Shown here in pieces: positions 15,646 to 23,774 of a stretch of 44,120 bases of DNA (its first letter is position 1; every line of letters starts with the position of its first letter). Origin of the DNA: Nocardioides sp. Root240. Lineage in GTDB: Bacteria > Actinomycetota > Actinomycetes > Propionibacteriales > Nocardioidaceae. The notes beneath the pieces are model-generated. The model did not search any database, was not told the DNA's origin, and saw only the letters and a program-made list of their open reading frames with translations. Made by a program: the position numbers and the translations under genes. The DNA lies in the NCBI RefSeq assembly GCF_001428825.1, contig NZ_LMIT01000013.1:71194-115313 (forward strand). Reading direction: 5' to 3'.

Positions 15646-16842
15646 TCAGAGACCGAGCGCCTTCGCCTTTGCCGCGTCGTAGTCGGCCTGGGTGATCAGG
15701 CCGGCGTCGAGCATCTCCTTGGCGCGCTTGAGGACGGCCATCGGGTCCTCCGCGGCTGCCTCCGCGGGTGCGGCGGGGGGCGCGGTCGCGGCGGGGGCCG
15801 CCGGCGCTCCGGCCGGCGGGACGGGCTGCTGCAGGCCGCCCAGGCCCATGCCTCCGGTCGCCATGCCCATGCCGATCAGGCCGCCCGGGCCGGCGTTCTC
15901 GCCCGCCGCCTCGATGCCGGCCGCGACCGACGCCTGGAGGTTGGAGTTGCCGCGGGAGCCGGAGAGGGCGTCGGCGCGCTGGACGTTCTTGAGCAGCTCG
16001 CGGGTGTTGGCGTCGTACTCGATGGAGATGATCGCCGTCTTCACGATCTCGATGCCGCGGTCGGTGCGCCACTGGTAGTTCTGCTCGACGGCGGCCGACA
16101 GCGACTGCGCGAAGCCGATGGAGTCCTGCTGCAGCTTGGTGATCCGGTTGCCCTTGGCCGGGTCGTTCGTGTACATCGAGAACGCCGGCGCCAGCGAACC
16201 GACGACCTCGTTGAACAGCTGCTCACCGGCCGGGTTGTCGATGTCGGTGAAGTCGAACGACTTGCGGCCGCCGATGACCTCGGCGGGCACGAAGTTGCGG
16301 ATGAAGGTCAGCGGGTCGGTGATCTTCAGGGTGTAGGTGCCGCGGGTGATCGCGCCGACCTGGGTGTTGAGGAAGGCGTCGTCCCAGTAGATCTCGGACT
16401 GCGTGCCGAACTTGTTGTTGGGCAGCTCCTTGAGCGTCACGAAGATCGCGGACTGCTGCGCCGACGGGCGACCGCCGAACTTGAAGCGCTCCCAGCTCTG
16501 CTTGATGATCGAGTCGACGAGGCCACCGCCGGTGAAGACCGACTGCGAGGCCGGGTCGTCGGAGTTCCAGATGTAGGCGCCGGGCTCGGCGGCGAACCCC
16601 GTGAAGGCCCCGTCCTCGAGCAGCACCAGGCCGTAGCCCTCGGGAACGATGATCTTGGAGCCGTTGGTGATGACGCCCTCGGAGCCCTGGGTGTTGCTGC
16701 CGCGACCGGCGTTCTGGCCCTTGGCGACGGCCGGGAAGACGGCGACGGTCGAGCCGATGCCGTCCGGAACGCCGTAGAAGTCGACCCACTGGTCAGCGAG
16801 CGTGCCGCCGATGGCGCCGATTGCAGCCTGGATGAGTCCCAC
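15646..16842 (-). CDS. SPFH-domain protein with C-terminal SHOCT helix pair
   Basis: The protein has 398 residues. The SPFH (band-7, virion-core-like) region covers about 55-300, beginning GSKIIVPEGYGLVLLEDG. A glycine/alanine/proline-rich linker (about 315-362) follows, and a SHOCT-type helical end (PMAVLKRAKEMLDAGLITQA) closes the chain. SPFH proteins form oligomeric rings or scaffolds at membranes. The relatives in Bacillus (YdjI) work with PspA and zinc-ribbon partners at damaged membrane. The GTG start has the strong Shine-Dalgarno AAAAGGAG seven bases upstream, suggesting high expression. No PspA gene is visible in this window. It is the first gene of a three-gene module. Confidence 0.87.
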   Translation of the reverse strand: MGLIQAAIGAIGGTLADQWVDFYGVPDGIGSTVAVFPAVAKGQNAGRGSNTQGSEGVITNGSKIIVPEGYGLVLLEDGAFTGFAAEPGAYIWNSDDPASQSVFTGGGLVDSIIKQSWERFKFGGRPSAQQSAIFVTLKELPNNKFGTQSEIYWDDAFLNTQVGAITRGTYTLKITDPLTFIRNFVPAEVIGGRKSFDFTDIDNPAGEQLFNEVVGSLAPAFSMYTNDPAKGNRITKLQQDSIGFAQSLSAAVEQNYQWRTDRGIEIVKTAIISIEYDANTRELLKNVQRADALSGSRGNSNLQASVAAGIEAAGENAGPGGLIGMGMATGGMGLGGLQQPVPPAGAPAAPAATAPPAAPAEAAAEDPMAVLKRAKEMLDAGLITQADYDAAKAKALGL

Positions 16843-16940
16843 TGACGTTCTCCTTTTGCAGACGCGTGCGTCCGCGGTGGGCGCACGTCACCGGTCACTT
16901 CTCCGCGGGCCGGGCCCGACAAACCTACACACGGACGACA

Positions 16941-16972
16941 ACGGCCGGCACCACTTTCGTGGTACCGGCCGT
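16941..16972 (-). terminator. Intrinsic terminator of tsf, GAAA tetraloop
   Basis: A 14-bp stem closes on the four-base loop GAAA in the minus-strand RNA. One position is C opposite A on the plus strand but U opposite G on the minus strand, so the stem pairs fully only in the minus-strand transcript. TTGTCGT follows the stem. It begins 23 bases after the tsf stop and separates the rpsB-tsf unit from the SPFH module. Confidence 0.8.
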
Positions 16973-16995
16973 GATGCCGTCGAGCGGTGCCTGGA

Positions 16996-17805
16996 TCAGG
17001 CGCCGACCTCGAATCGGGCGAAACGCTTGACCGTCGTGCCGGCCTCGTCGAGGACGGCCTTGACCGTCTTCTTCGACTCCGAGACGGACTCCTGCTCGAG
17101 GAGCACCAGCTCCTTGAAGAAGCCACCCAGGCGACCCTCGACGATCTTGGCGACGGCAGCCTCCGGCTTGCCCTCCTCGATCGTCTTCTTGGTCAGGACG
17201 TCCTTCTCCGCGGCGACGATGTCGGCGGGGACCTCGTCACGGGTGAGGTACTGGGCCTTGAGCGCCGCGACCTGCATGGCGGCGGCGCGCGCAGCGGCCT
17301 CGTTGCCGTCGTACTCGACCAGGACGCCGACGGCCGGCGGGAGGTCGGCCGCACGCTTGTGCAGGTAGACCGCGACGGGGCCGTCGAAGTACGCCACGCC
17401 ACCGAGCTCGATCTTCTCGCCGATGGTGATGGCGAGGTGCTCGACGACCGCACCGACGGTGCTGTCGCCCAGCGGCAGCGCCTTGGCGGCCTCGGTGTCG
17501 GTGGCCTTGCCCGCGTCGACCGCCTCGGCGATCTGCTGGGCAGCCTTGATGAACTCCTCGTTCTTGGCGACGAAGTCGGTCTCCGACTTCAGCTCGATGA
17601 GCGCGCCACCGGCGTTGGCCACGAGGCCGGCCGACGTCTCGCGCTCGGCGCCACGAGCGGCAGCCTTGGCCGCACCCTTGACGCGGAGCAGCTCGACGGC
17701 CTTGTCGAAGTCGCCGTCGGTCTCGTCGAGCGCCTTCTTGCAGTCCATCATCCCGGCGCTGGTCAGCTCACGGAGCTTCTTGACGTCAGCAGCAGTGAAT
17801 GCCAT
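16996..17805 (-). CDS. tsf: Translation elongation factor Ts
   Basis: EF-Ts exchanges GDP for GTP on EF-Tu. The 269-residue protein begins with the UBA-like domain (VKKLRELTSAGMMDCKKALDE within residues 8-29) and contains the conserved ETDFVAKNEEF (about 75-85), which inserts next to the nucleotide of EF-Tu. The ATG start has AGAGGA six bases upstream. It follows rpsB by 40 bases in the standard order, and a strong hairpin terminator lies just downstream. Confidence 0.97.
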   Translation of the reverse strand: MAFTAADVKKLRELTSAGMMDCKKALDETDGDFDKAVELLRVKGAAKAAARGAERETSAGLVANAGGALIELKSETDFVAKNEEFIKAAQQIAEAVDAGKATDTEAAKALPLGDSTVGAVVEHLAITIGEKIELGGVAYFDGPVAVYLHKRAADLPPAVGVLVEYDGNEAAARAAAMQVAALKAQYLTRDEVPADIVAAEKDVLTKKTIEEGKPEAAVAKIVEGRLGGFFKELVLLEQESVSESKKTVKAVLDEAGTTVKRFARFEVGA

Positions 17806-17845
17806 GAATCCTCTATCGCTCTCTGGAAGAAGTGGTGGGTGTCGC

Positions 17846-18703
17846 TCAGGCCTCGGCCGGGGCGTCAGCGGCCTCGGCGACGGGCGCCTCAGCAGCAGGC
17901 GCCTCGGTGGCCTCGGCAGCGGCGTCGGCGGCCGGCGTCTCGGCGCCCTCGAGCAGCTCGCGCTCCCACTCGGCCAGCGGCTCGGCGGCCGCGGGGGTCG
18001 TCGCACCGGCACCCGAGCGGGCCATCAGGCCCTCGGCGGCGGCGTCGGCGATGACGCGGGTGAGGAGGCCGACCGCGCGGATGGCGTCGTCGTTGCCCGG
18101 GATCGGGAAGTCGACGTCGTCCGGGTCGCAGTTGGAGTCGAGGATGGCGATGATCGGGATGCGCAGCTTGCGCGCCTCCTCGACGGCCAGGTGCTCCTTG
18201 TTGGTGTCGACGATCCACACCGCGGAGGGGGTGCGGGTCATCTCACGGATACCGCCGAGCGACTTGTTCAGCTTGTCGCGCTCGCGGCGCATCTGCAGCA
18301 GCTCCTTCTTGGTGCGGCTGCTGCCGGCGACGTCCTCGAAGTCGACCTCGTCGAGCTCCTTGAGGCGGTTGATCCGCTGGTGCACGGTCTGGAAGTTGGT
18401 GAGCATGCCGCCGAGCCAACGCTGGTTGACGTAGGGCATGCCGACGCGCGTCGCCTGCTCGGCGATGGCCTCCTGCGCCTGCTTCTTCGTGCCGACGAAC
18501 ATGATCGTGCCGCCCTTGGCCACGGTCTCCTTGACGAAGGCGTAGCTGCGGTCGATGTAGGCCAGCGACTGCTGCAGGTCGATGATGTAGATGCCGTTGC
18601 GGTCCGTGAGGATGAACCGCTTCATCTTCGGGTTCCAACGACGGGTCTGGTGTCCGAAGTGGACGCCGCTCTCGAGGAGCTGGCGCATGGTCACGACAGC
18701 CAT
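17846..18703 (-). CDS. rpsB: 30S ribosomal protein S2
   Basis: The 285-residue protein begins MAVVTMRQLLESGVHFGHQ, the classic S2 N-terminus, and contains the coiled-coil insert (about 100-160) and the PGNDDAIRA segment. The last 50 residues are an alanine/glutamate-rich extension, common in actinobacteria. The start is ATG with AGGAG ten bases upstream. A 311-base region lies between this start and the M23 gene. A candidate promoter about 180 bases upstream would give a long leader that could carry an S2 autoregulatory element; the leader itself is not shown to be structured. Confidence 0.97.
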   Translation of the reverse strand: MAVVTMRQLLESGVHFGHQTRRWNPKMKRFILTDRNGIYIIDLQQSLAYIDRSYAFVKETVAKGGTIMFVGTKKQAQEAIAEQATRVGMPYVNQRWLGGMLTNFQTVHQRINRLKELDEVDFEDVAGSSRTKKELLQMRRERDKLNKSLGGIREMTRTPSAVWIVDTNKEHLAVEEARKLRIPIIAILDSNCDPDDVDFPIPGNDDAIRAVGLLTRVIADAAAEGLMARSGAGATTPAAAEPLAEWERELLEGAETPAADAAAEATEAPAAEAPVAEAADAPAEA

Positions 18704-18880
18704 GATGATTTTCTCCTGTTTGGTTTTCAGTTGGTCCTGTCGCCTGCGCGCCGTCCCACCACCCAGCCTTGCGGCTCGGGTGGACCGAGGATCGACGCCC
18801 ACGGGTGATGCGGCTCCGGAGGGGAGTCGCCGTGGTCTGCGGACGAGCGAATTCCGGTCCAGGGCGGACCGGTACGTCCC

Positions 18881-18911
18881 AGCGTACGGCGTCCGGCGGC
18901 CGCTGGCCCAA
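18881..18911 (-). promoter_or_regulatory. Candidate rpsB promoter
   Basis: On the minus strand TTGGGC (18911-18906) and TACGCT (18886-18881) form a -35 / -10 pair with a 19-base spacer, about 180 bases upstream of the rpsB ATG. The region 18704-19014 holds no gene, so it must carry the promoters of rpsB and of the divergent M23 gene. The spacer is longer than ideal and the match to consensus is partial. Confidence 0.3.
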
Positions 18912-19014
18912 TTGCGGCCGGGAGCCGTCCACAGACCGCTCACCCCTCCCCTGTCCTCCACAGGCTGGCCCCACGAACGTCCGGTTCGTCGGACCCCGCG
19001 CGCACCATCCCTGC

Positions 19015-19599
19015 ATGCGCCCGTCCGCCCCTTCCTTCCGGCTCCTGCTCCTGTTCCTCCTGCTGCTCTGCCTGCTCGCCTGCCCTTCCCCCGCGCAGGC
19101 TGAGGGTCCCGGTGCCCACGACCCGGTGGGCGCCTGGCCGCTGCGCCCGCAACCGGAGGTGGTCGCCGGCTTCGACCCGCCCGACGTGACCTGGGGCGCG
19201 GGACACCGCGGCGTCGACCTGGCCGGCAGCCCGGGCCAGCCGGTCCTCGCCGCCCTTCCCGGGCAGGTCGTGTTCGCCGGCCGGATCGCCGGGCGCGGGG
19301 TGGTCGTGGTCGGCCACGGAGACACCCGGACCACCTACGAGCCCGTCACCGCCAGGGTCGCCGTCGGATCCCCCGTGGCTGCCGGCGCAGTGCTCGGACA
19401 GCTCGAGCTCGTGGGCTCGCACTGCTTCCCACGCGCCTGCCTGCACTGGGGGTGGATCCGGGGCGAGACCTACCTCGACCCGCTGCGGCTCGTCGGTGCG
19501 GGTCCGGTCCGCCTGCTGCCGCTGTGGGGCGAGCTGCCGGCGCTGTTCAGGCCCTGGGGTGTGCCTGCTGGTAGGCCCGGCGTAGGCGGTCCGTGGTGA
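19015..19599 (+). CDS. Exported M23-family (LytM-like) peptidase, atypical active site
   Basis: The protein has 194 residues. A strongly hydrophobic signal (residues 9-23) ends in LLAC, which could be a lipobox with C23 lipidated; AQA-E at 27-30 is an alternative signal-peptidase I site. The M23 domain follows: H64 and D68 in GHRGVDLAG are zinc ligands, and the third ligand is H144. In active enzymes the last motif is HxH; here it reads C142-L-H144, so the usual catalytic histidine is replaced. It may act as a degenerate LytM factor that controls cell-wall hydrolases, or the substitution may be tolerated. The ATG lies at the start of the signal. The last 53 bases overlap xerC. Confidence 0.82.
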   Translation: MRPSAPSFRLLLLFLLLLCLLACPSPAQAEGPGAHDPVGAWPLRPQPEVVAGFDPPDVTWGAGHRGVDLAGSPGQPVLAALPGQVVFAGRIAGRGVVVVGHGDTRTTYEPVTARVAVGSPVAAGAVLGQLELVGSHCFPRACLHWGWIRGETYLDPLRLVGAGPVRLLPLWGELPALFRPWGVPAGRPGVGGPW

Positions 19600-20500
19600 C
19601 GTGGGTGTACCGCTGCGTCGTCGCCAGCGACGCGTGGCCGAGCAGCTCCTGCACCGAGCGCAGGTCGGCACCGCCCTCGAGGAGGTGGGTCGCGGCCGTG
19701 TGGCGCAGGCCGTGCGGGCCGAGGTCGGGGGCGCCGGGGACGTCGGCCAGCCGCCGGTGGACCAGGGTGCGGACGGCGCGCTGGTCGATCCGACCACCGC
19801 GCGCGCCGAGGAACAGGGCGCCGCCCGAGCCGGGCCGGGCGAGCTGGGGGCGGCCGCCGACCGTCCACCGGTCGAGGGCCACCGCGGCGGGAGCGCCGAA
19901 CGGGATGGTCCGCTCCTTGCGGCCCTTGCCGAAGACCCGGACGACGTTGCGGTCGCGGTCGAGGTCGTCGACGTCGAGCGCGCAGAGCTCGCCGACGCGC
20001 ATCCCGGTGGCGTAGAGCAGCTCGAGCATCGCCACGTCGCGCAACCCGACGGGACTGCCGTCGTCGGCGAGCTCGGTCGCGGCCGCGATCAGGTCGCGCG
20101 CCTCGTCGACACGCAGGACGTCGGGCAGGGTGCGGTGCGGCTTCGGCGAGCCGAGCGAGGAACCGACGTCCGCCCGCGCCCGGCCGGTCCGCGCCAACCA
20201 TCCGGTGAACACGCGCGCCGCGGTGGCCCGTCGGGCGAGGGTGGTGCGGGACAGGCCGGAGCTCTGCTGACGCGCCAGCCAGCTGCGGAGGGTGCGCAGG
20301 TCGAGCTCGTCGACGCCCTCGAGCCCGTAGCGCGCGGCGTGGTCGAGCAGGCCGCCGATGTCGGCGAGGTAGGCCTTCACCGTGTGCGGGGCGAGGTCAC
20401 GCTCGGCGACGAGGTGGCGCTCGTAGGCGCCGAGCACGCCCATCGCCCACTCGGGCAGCACGGGGGGCTGCGCGTCCGGAACCTCCGCAGCAGCACCCAC
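19547..20500 (-). CDS. xerC: Site-specific tyrosine recombinase XerC
   Basis: XerC works with XerD at dif to resolve chromosome dimers. The 317-residue protein has an N-terminal SAM-like DNA-binding domain (about 21-108) and a C-terminal catalytic domain with the full set R168, K192, H263, R266, H289 and the nucleophile Y298 (TQRYTH). The GTG at 20500 is chosen because the family similarity starts near WAMGVLGAYERHL. TACGAT lies six bases upstream, so the transcript may be leaderless. The chromosomal position next to dprA is the standard actinobacterial one, so it is not an integrase of a mobile element. It overlaps the convergent M23 gene by 53 bases. Confidence 0.9.
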   Translation of the reverse strand: MGAAAEVPDAQPPVLPEWAMGVLGAYERHLVAERDLAPHTVKAYLADIGGLLDHAARYGLEGVDELDLRTLRSWLARQQSSGLSRTTLARRATAARVFTGWLARTGRARADVGSSLGSPKPHRTLPDVLRVDEARDLIAAATELADDGSPVGLRDVAMLELLYATGMRVGELCALDVDDLDRDRNVVRVFGKGRKERTIPFGAPAAVALDRWTVGGRPQLARPGSGGALFLGARGGRIDQRAVRTLVHRRLADVPGAPDLGPHGLRHTAATHLLEGGADLRSVQELLGHASLATTQRYTHVTTDRLRRAYQQAHPRA

Positions 20501-20528
20501 GCGCTCATCGTAGGTCCGCCGGCCGCGC

Positions 20529-21674
20529 TCACCCGCGGCCCTCGGCGGTGAGTCGCCAACCGGTCGGGAGCCGCTCGACGAGGTCGGCCTCGGCCATACC
20601 GGAGAGAAGGCGGCGTACGTCCTCGACGCCGAGTCCGGCGACCCGGGCGATCGAGTCGGCCGGGACCGGCGTCGCGACCGGGACCGCGTCGAGGACCTGG
20701 CGCGCCCGGACGGACAGCCGGTCGCGGGGCCGGTCGGGTGCACGCGGCTCGGGCGCGAGGTCCTGGCCCGCGACGCCGACCAGCTCGAGCACCTCCGCCG
20801 CCGAGGTGACCAGGGTCGCCGAGCCCCGGCGGATCAGCTGGTGGGTGCCCTCGGAGGCGGCGCTGCTGACCAGTCCGGGCGTGGCCATCACGACCCGGTT
20901 GAGGCGTTCGGCCCAGCTCGCCGTGTTGAGGGCTCCACTGCGGATGGCCGCCTCGACGACGAGCGTGCCGCGACTCAGGCCAGCGATGAGGCGGTTGCGG
21001 GCGAGGAAGCGGATTCGGAACGGAGCCGAGCCGGGCGGCGCCTCCGAGATGACCGCGTGGCGCTCGGCAAGGTGCGCGAGGAGCTGTCGGTGCGCCACCG
21101 GGTACGCCCGATCGACGCCGCACGCGATCACCGCCACCGTCGGGGCGTCGGCGCTCAGCGCCCCGCGATGGGCTGCGTAGTCGATGCCGAAGGCCGCACC
21201 GCTGATCACCGGACGTCCCGCCGCGCCGATGGACGCCGACAGGTCGGACCCGATCTGGTCGCCGTCGGTGGTCGAGGAGCGTGCGCCGACCACCGCCACG
21301 GACTCGCCCACCGTGTCCAGGCGCAACGGGCCCCTCGCCCAGAGGCCGACAGGGACGCCGCCTCGTTCGTGCAGCACCCCGGCTCGCGCGAGGTCGTCGA
21401 GCTGACGGGGCCACTCGTCGTCGCCCGGAACGACGAAGCGGATGCCCCGGCTGGCCGACCGCTCGAGGACGCGCTCGGCATCGGTCTCGGCCAGCCGGGC
21501 CGCTGCGGCGCCGAACTCGGGACGCGCTTCAGGCTGGTGGCGCAGCACGTCGAGGAACTGCTGCGGTCCGAGCTCCCGGGTCAGGCCGAGAGCGCGCCAG
21601 TCGCCCGGCTCGATCGCCAGGCTGATGGCCGCGCGCGCGATCCGGTCCTCGTCGGCGCGGTTCCCGGTGCTCAT
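20529..21674 (-). CDS. dprA: DNA-processing protein DprA
   Basis: DprA loads RecA on single-stranded DNA during transformation; in many actinobacteria that lack known natural competence its role is unclear. The 381-residue protein has the Rossmann-like core: GARSSTTDGDQIG (130-142), SGAAFGIDYAAHRGAL (158-173), FLARNRLIAGLS (223-234). A C-terminal winged-helix domain (about 305-375) is present. The ATG overlaps the stop of comM as ATGA, so the pair is translationally coupled. Downstream xerC starts after 28 bases. Confidence 0.95.
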   Translation of the reverse strand: MSTGNRADEDRIARAAISLAIEPGDWRALGLTRELGPQQFLDVLRHQPEARPEFGAAAARLAETDAERVLERSASRGIRFVVPGDDEWPRQLDDLARAGVLHERGGVPVGLWARGPLRLDTVGESVAVVGARSSTTDGDQIGSDLSASIGAAGRPVISGAAFGIDYAAHRGALSADAPTVAVIACGVDRAYPVAHRQLLAHLAERHAVISEAPPGSAPFRIRFLARNRLIAGLSRGTLVVEAAIRSGALNTASWAERLNRVVMATPGLVSSAASEGTHQLIRRGSATLVTSAAEVLELVGVAGQDLAPEPRAPDRPRDRLSVRARQVLDAVPVATPVPADSIARVAGLGVEDVRRLLSGMAEADLVERLPTGWRLTAEGRG

Positions 21675-23278
21675 GCCACGCCCTCGGCGGGCCGGACCGT
21701 CGCGACGTCGAGCGGCCGCCCCGTTCGCAGCCGCAGCGCGACGGCGACCTCGGCCTCCCCGGGGTCGATGTCACGACCACTGCGGACGGACTGGAGGTCG
21801 GCGACCGTCCAGGCCAGCCGTTGGACCCGGACGGCTCCGCGGGCGCTCAGCCGGCCGCCGAAGGTCTCGGCATCGATGAGCGCCTTGCCGTCGGGGTGGA
21901 CCGGCCAGGTGTCCTTGAGGCGCGGGCTCGGGATCTGCGAGTTGAGGCGCCAGTCCCTGCCCTCGAACCGGCTCAGCTGTCGGCGGCGTGCCTCCGCGAC
22001 CCGTGCCTGCACCTCGCTCGAGCCCTCCACGGGCCGGAAGGGGTCCTGGGCAGCGGGCGAGGCCGACCTGACGTGCCGCACGATGTCGATGCGGTCGGCG
22101 ATGGGGCCCGACATGCGCGCCTGGTAGCGCCGCCGGACGGTCTCCGGGCAGGTGCACCTGTTGCTGCGGGCAGCGGCGGTCCAGTTGCCACAGGGACAGG
22201 GGTTGCTGGCGACGACGAGCATCCCGCGGGCGGGCAGGGTCACCGATTCGTCACGGCGCGCGATGGTGATGTCGCCGTTCTCGAGTGGCTGGCGCAGTGC
22301 CTCGATGATGTCCGAGCGGAACAGCGGGAACTCGTCGAGGAAGAGCACGCCCGCGTGGGCGCGCGAGATCTCTCCCGGCTGCACGCGCCCCTGCCCTCCG
22401 CCGATCACGCTGGCCTTGCTGGCGTCGTGGTGAGGGGCCGCGAACGGAGGCCGGACGATCATGCCCTGGCCCGGGTCGAGCGCGCCGGCGAGCGAGTGCA
22501 GCGCGGTCAGCTCGAGCGACTCCTCGGTCGTCAGGTCGGGAAGGATGGTCGGCAGTCGCTCGGCCAGACTGGTCTTGCCGCAGCCCTTCGGTCCCGACAG
22601 CAGCAGCGCGTGTCCTCCAGCCGCGGCCACCTCGGCGGCGTACTTCTCGTCGAGCATCCCGCGCAGGTCGGCGAAGTCGAGGTCGTCGAGCCGGCCGGCG
22701 CCTCGCCACACGATCAGGTCGGTGCCCGACGCGGACACGACCGGCGGTGCTTCCGGGGGTACCTCACCCGCCACGAGGGCGACCACCTGGGCGAGGGAGC
22801 GGGCACCGATGATGTCGAGGCCGGGCACCATCGCTGCCTCGGCAGCCTGTGGCTCGGGGACGACGAGGCGCCGGACCCCTCGGTCGGCGGCGGCCAGAGC
22901 CATCGGCAGCACTCCCACTGCAGGTCGCAGGCTGCCGGCGAGCGTCAGCTCGCCGATGAAGGCGGTCCCCGCGAGGCCGGTCCGCGGGACCTGCCCCGTG
23001 GCGGCGAGCACGGTCATCGCCATCGCGAGGTCGAAGTGGGTTCCCGACTTCGGCAGGTCGGCCGGCGCCAGGAGGATGGTGGTCCGCATCGAGGACGGCC
23101 AGCTGAGGTCGCTGTTGGCGATGGCCATCCTGACGCGGTCGAGCCCCTCGCGCAGCGCCGCTCCGGCGCGACCGACCACGGTGATGCCTGCCTGTCCGGT
23201 CGACACATCCGCCTGGACGTCGATCAGGTGGCCGCGGGCCCCGTCGAGCGCGACGCAGTGCGTGGTGGCGAACGGCAT
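21671..23278 (-). CDS. comM: ComM / YifB-family AAA+ ATPase (Mg-chelatase-like)
   Basis: ComM is a hexameric helicase-like AAA+ enzyme that promotes branch migration during integration of donor DNA. The protein has 535 residues. The N-terminal ChlI-like domain covers about 1-165, the Walker A motif is GPKGCGKT (229-236) and Walker B is VLFLDEF (311-317). A cysteine cluster NPCPCGNW...CTC in the C-terminal half fits a zinc site. The ATG overlaps the yraN stop by one base (TGATG). The order yraN-comM-dprA is conserved in many bacteria, and the overlaps show a single translated unit. Confidence 0.95.
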   Translation of the reverse strand: MPFATTHCVALDGARGHLIDVQADVSTGQAGITVVGRAGAALREGLDRVRMAIANSDLSWPSSMRTTILLAPADLPKSGTHFDLAMAMTVLAATGQVPRTGLAGTAFIGELTLAGSLRPAVGVLPMALAAADRGVRRLVVPEPQAAEAAMVPGLDIIGARSLAQVVALVAGEVPPEAPPVVSASGTDLIVWRGAGRLDDLDFADLRGMLDEKYAAEVAAAGGHALLLSGPKGCGKTSLAERLPTILPDLTTEESLELTALHSLAGALDPGQGMIVRPPFAAPHHDASKASVIGGGQGRVQPGEISRAHAGVLFLDEFPLFRSDIIEALRQPLENGDITIARRDESVTLPARGMLVVASNPCPCGNWTAAARSNRCTCPETVRRRYQARMSGPIADRIDIVRHVRSASPAAQDPFRPVEGSSEVQARVAEARRRQLSRFEGRDWRLNSQIPSPRLKDTWPVHPDGKALIDAETFGGRLSARGAVRVQRLAWTVADLQSVRSGRDIDPGEAEVAVALRLRTGRPLDVATVRPAEGVA

Positions 23279-23646
23279 CAGTACAACCCCGGGACGTGCT
23301 CGATGACCGGCGCTCCGCGCCGTGGACGCAGCACGGCGACGAGGTCGATGCGGATCCCGTCGGGGTGGATTTCGCGCGCAGCTGCCCACCGCTCCCCCAG
23401 CCGTTGCAGCCGGGCGAGCTTGGTGGCGGTGATCGCCTCGTGGGGGGTGCCGGCGACATCGCTGGTGCGGGTCTTCACCTCGCACACGACGAGGGTCGCG
23501 CCGTCGCGCAGCACGATGTCGATCTCGCCCTCGTCGCAGCGCCAGTTGCGCTCGAGCACCATCATGCCGAGCGCGACGAGGTACCGGGCGGCGCGCTCCT
23601 CGCCGTAGGCCCCGATGGCCCGGCGGGCCTGTGCTGTGGTGGTCAT
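23278..23646 (-). CDS. yraN: YraN / UPF0102-family nuclease-like protein
   Basis: The 122-residue protein has a restriction-endonuclease-like fold. Catalytic residues typical of the family are visible: E41 and D43 in GEIDIV, then E56 and K58 in CEVKTR. It should be a DNA-binding or nuclease-like protein; its cellular role is not established. It is the first gene of the yraN-comM-dprA unit. The ATG is fixed by length and by the conserved start GAYGEERAARYL. A large palindrome lies just upstream, ending the previous operon. Confidence 0.92.
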   Translation of the reverse strand: MTTTAQARRAIGAYGEERAARYLVALGMMVLERNWRCDEGEIDIVLRDGATLVVCEVKTRTSDVAGTPHEAITATKLARLQRLGERWAAAREIHPDGIRIDLVAVLRPRRGAPVIEHVPGLY

Positions 23647-23693
23647 GCCGCACAGCGTGCGGGTTCGGCCCGACGCAGGGGCAGTACGACGGA

Positions 23694-23731
23694 CGCCGGC
23701 TGGGGAGGACCGCGGTCATCCCCAGCCGGCG
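23694..23731 (-). terminator. Long near-perfect palindrome ending the Tad-like operon
   Basis: Arms CGCCGGCTGGGGA and TCCCCAGCCGGCG pair perfectly (13 bp) around a centre that itself contains the palindrome GACCGCGGTC. Short outer arms (ACGAC / GTCGT) add further pairing with an internal loop. It lies between the stop of the TadG-like gene and the yraN start, on the same strand. No T-run follows, so it is either a strong transcription stop of the GC-rich type or a shared binding site. Confidence 0.55.
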
Positions 23732-23774
23732 CGTCGTCAGGTGGCTCGGAATGGAGCCGGTGGAACGGGTGGGG

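Noticed and set aside
19547..20500. Tyrosine recombinase as sign of an integrated mobile element
   Set aside because: Full XerC length and position next to dprA match the chromosomal housekeeping gene; no attachment-site repeat, tRNA gene or phage gene is nearby.
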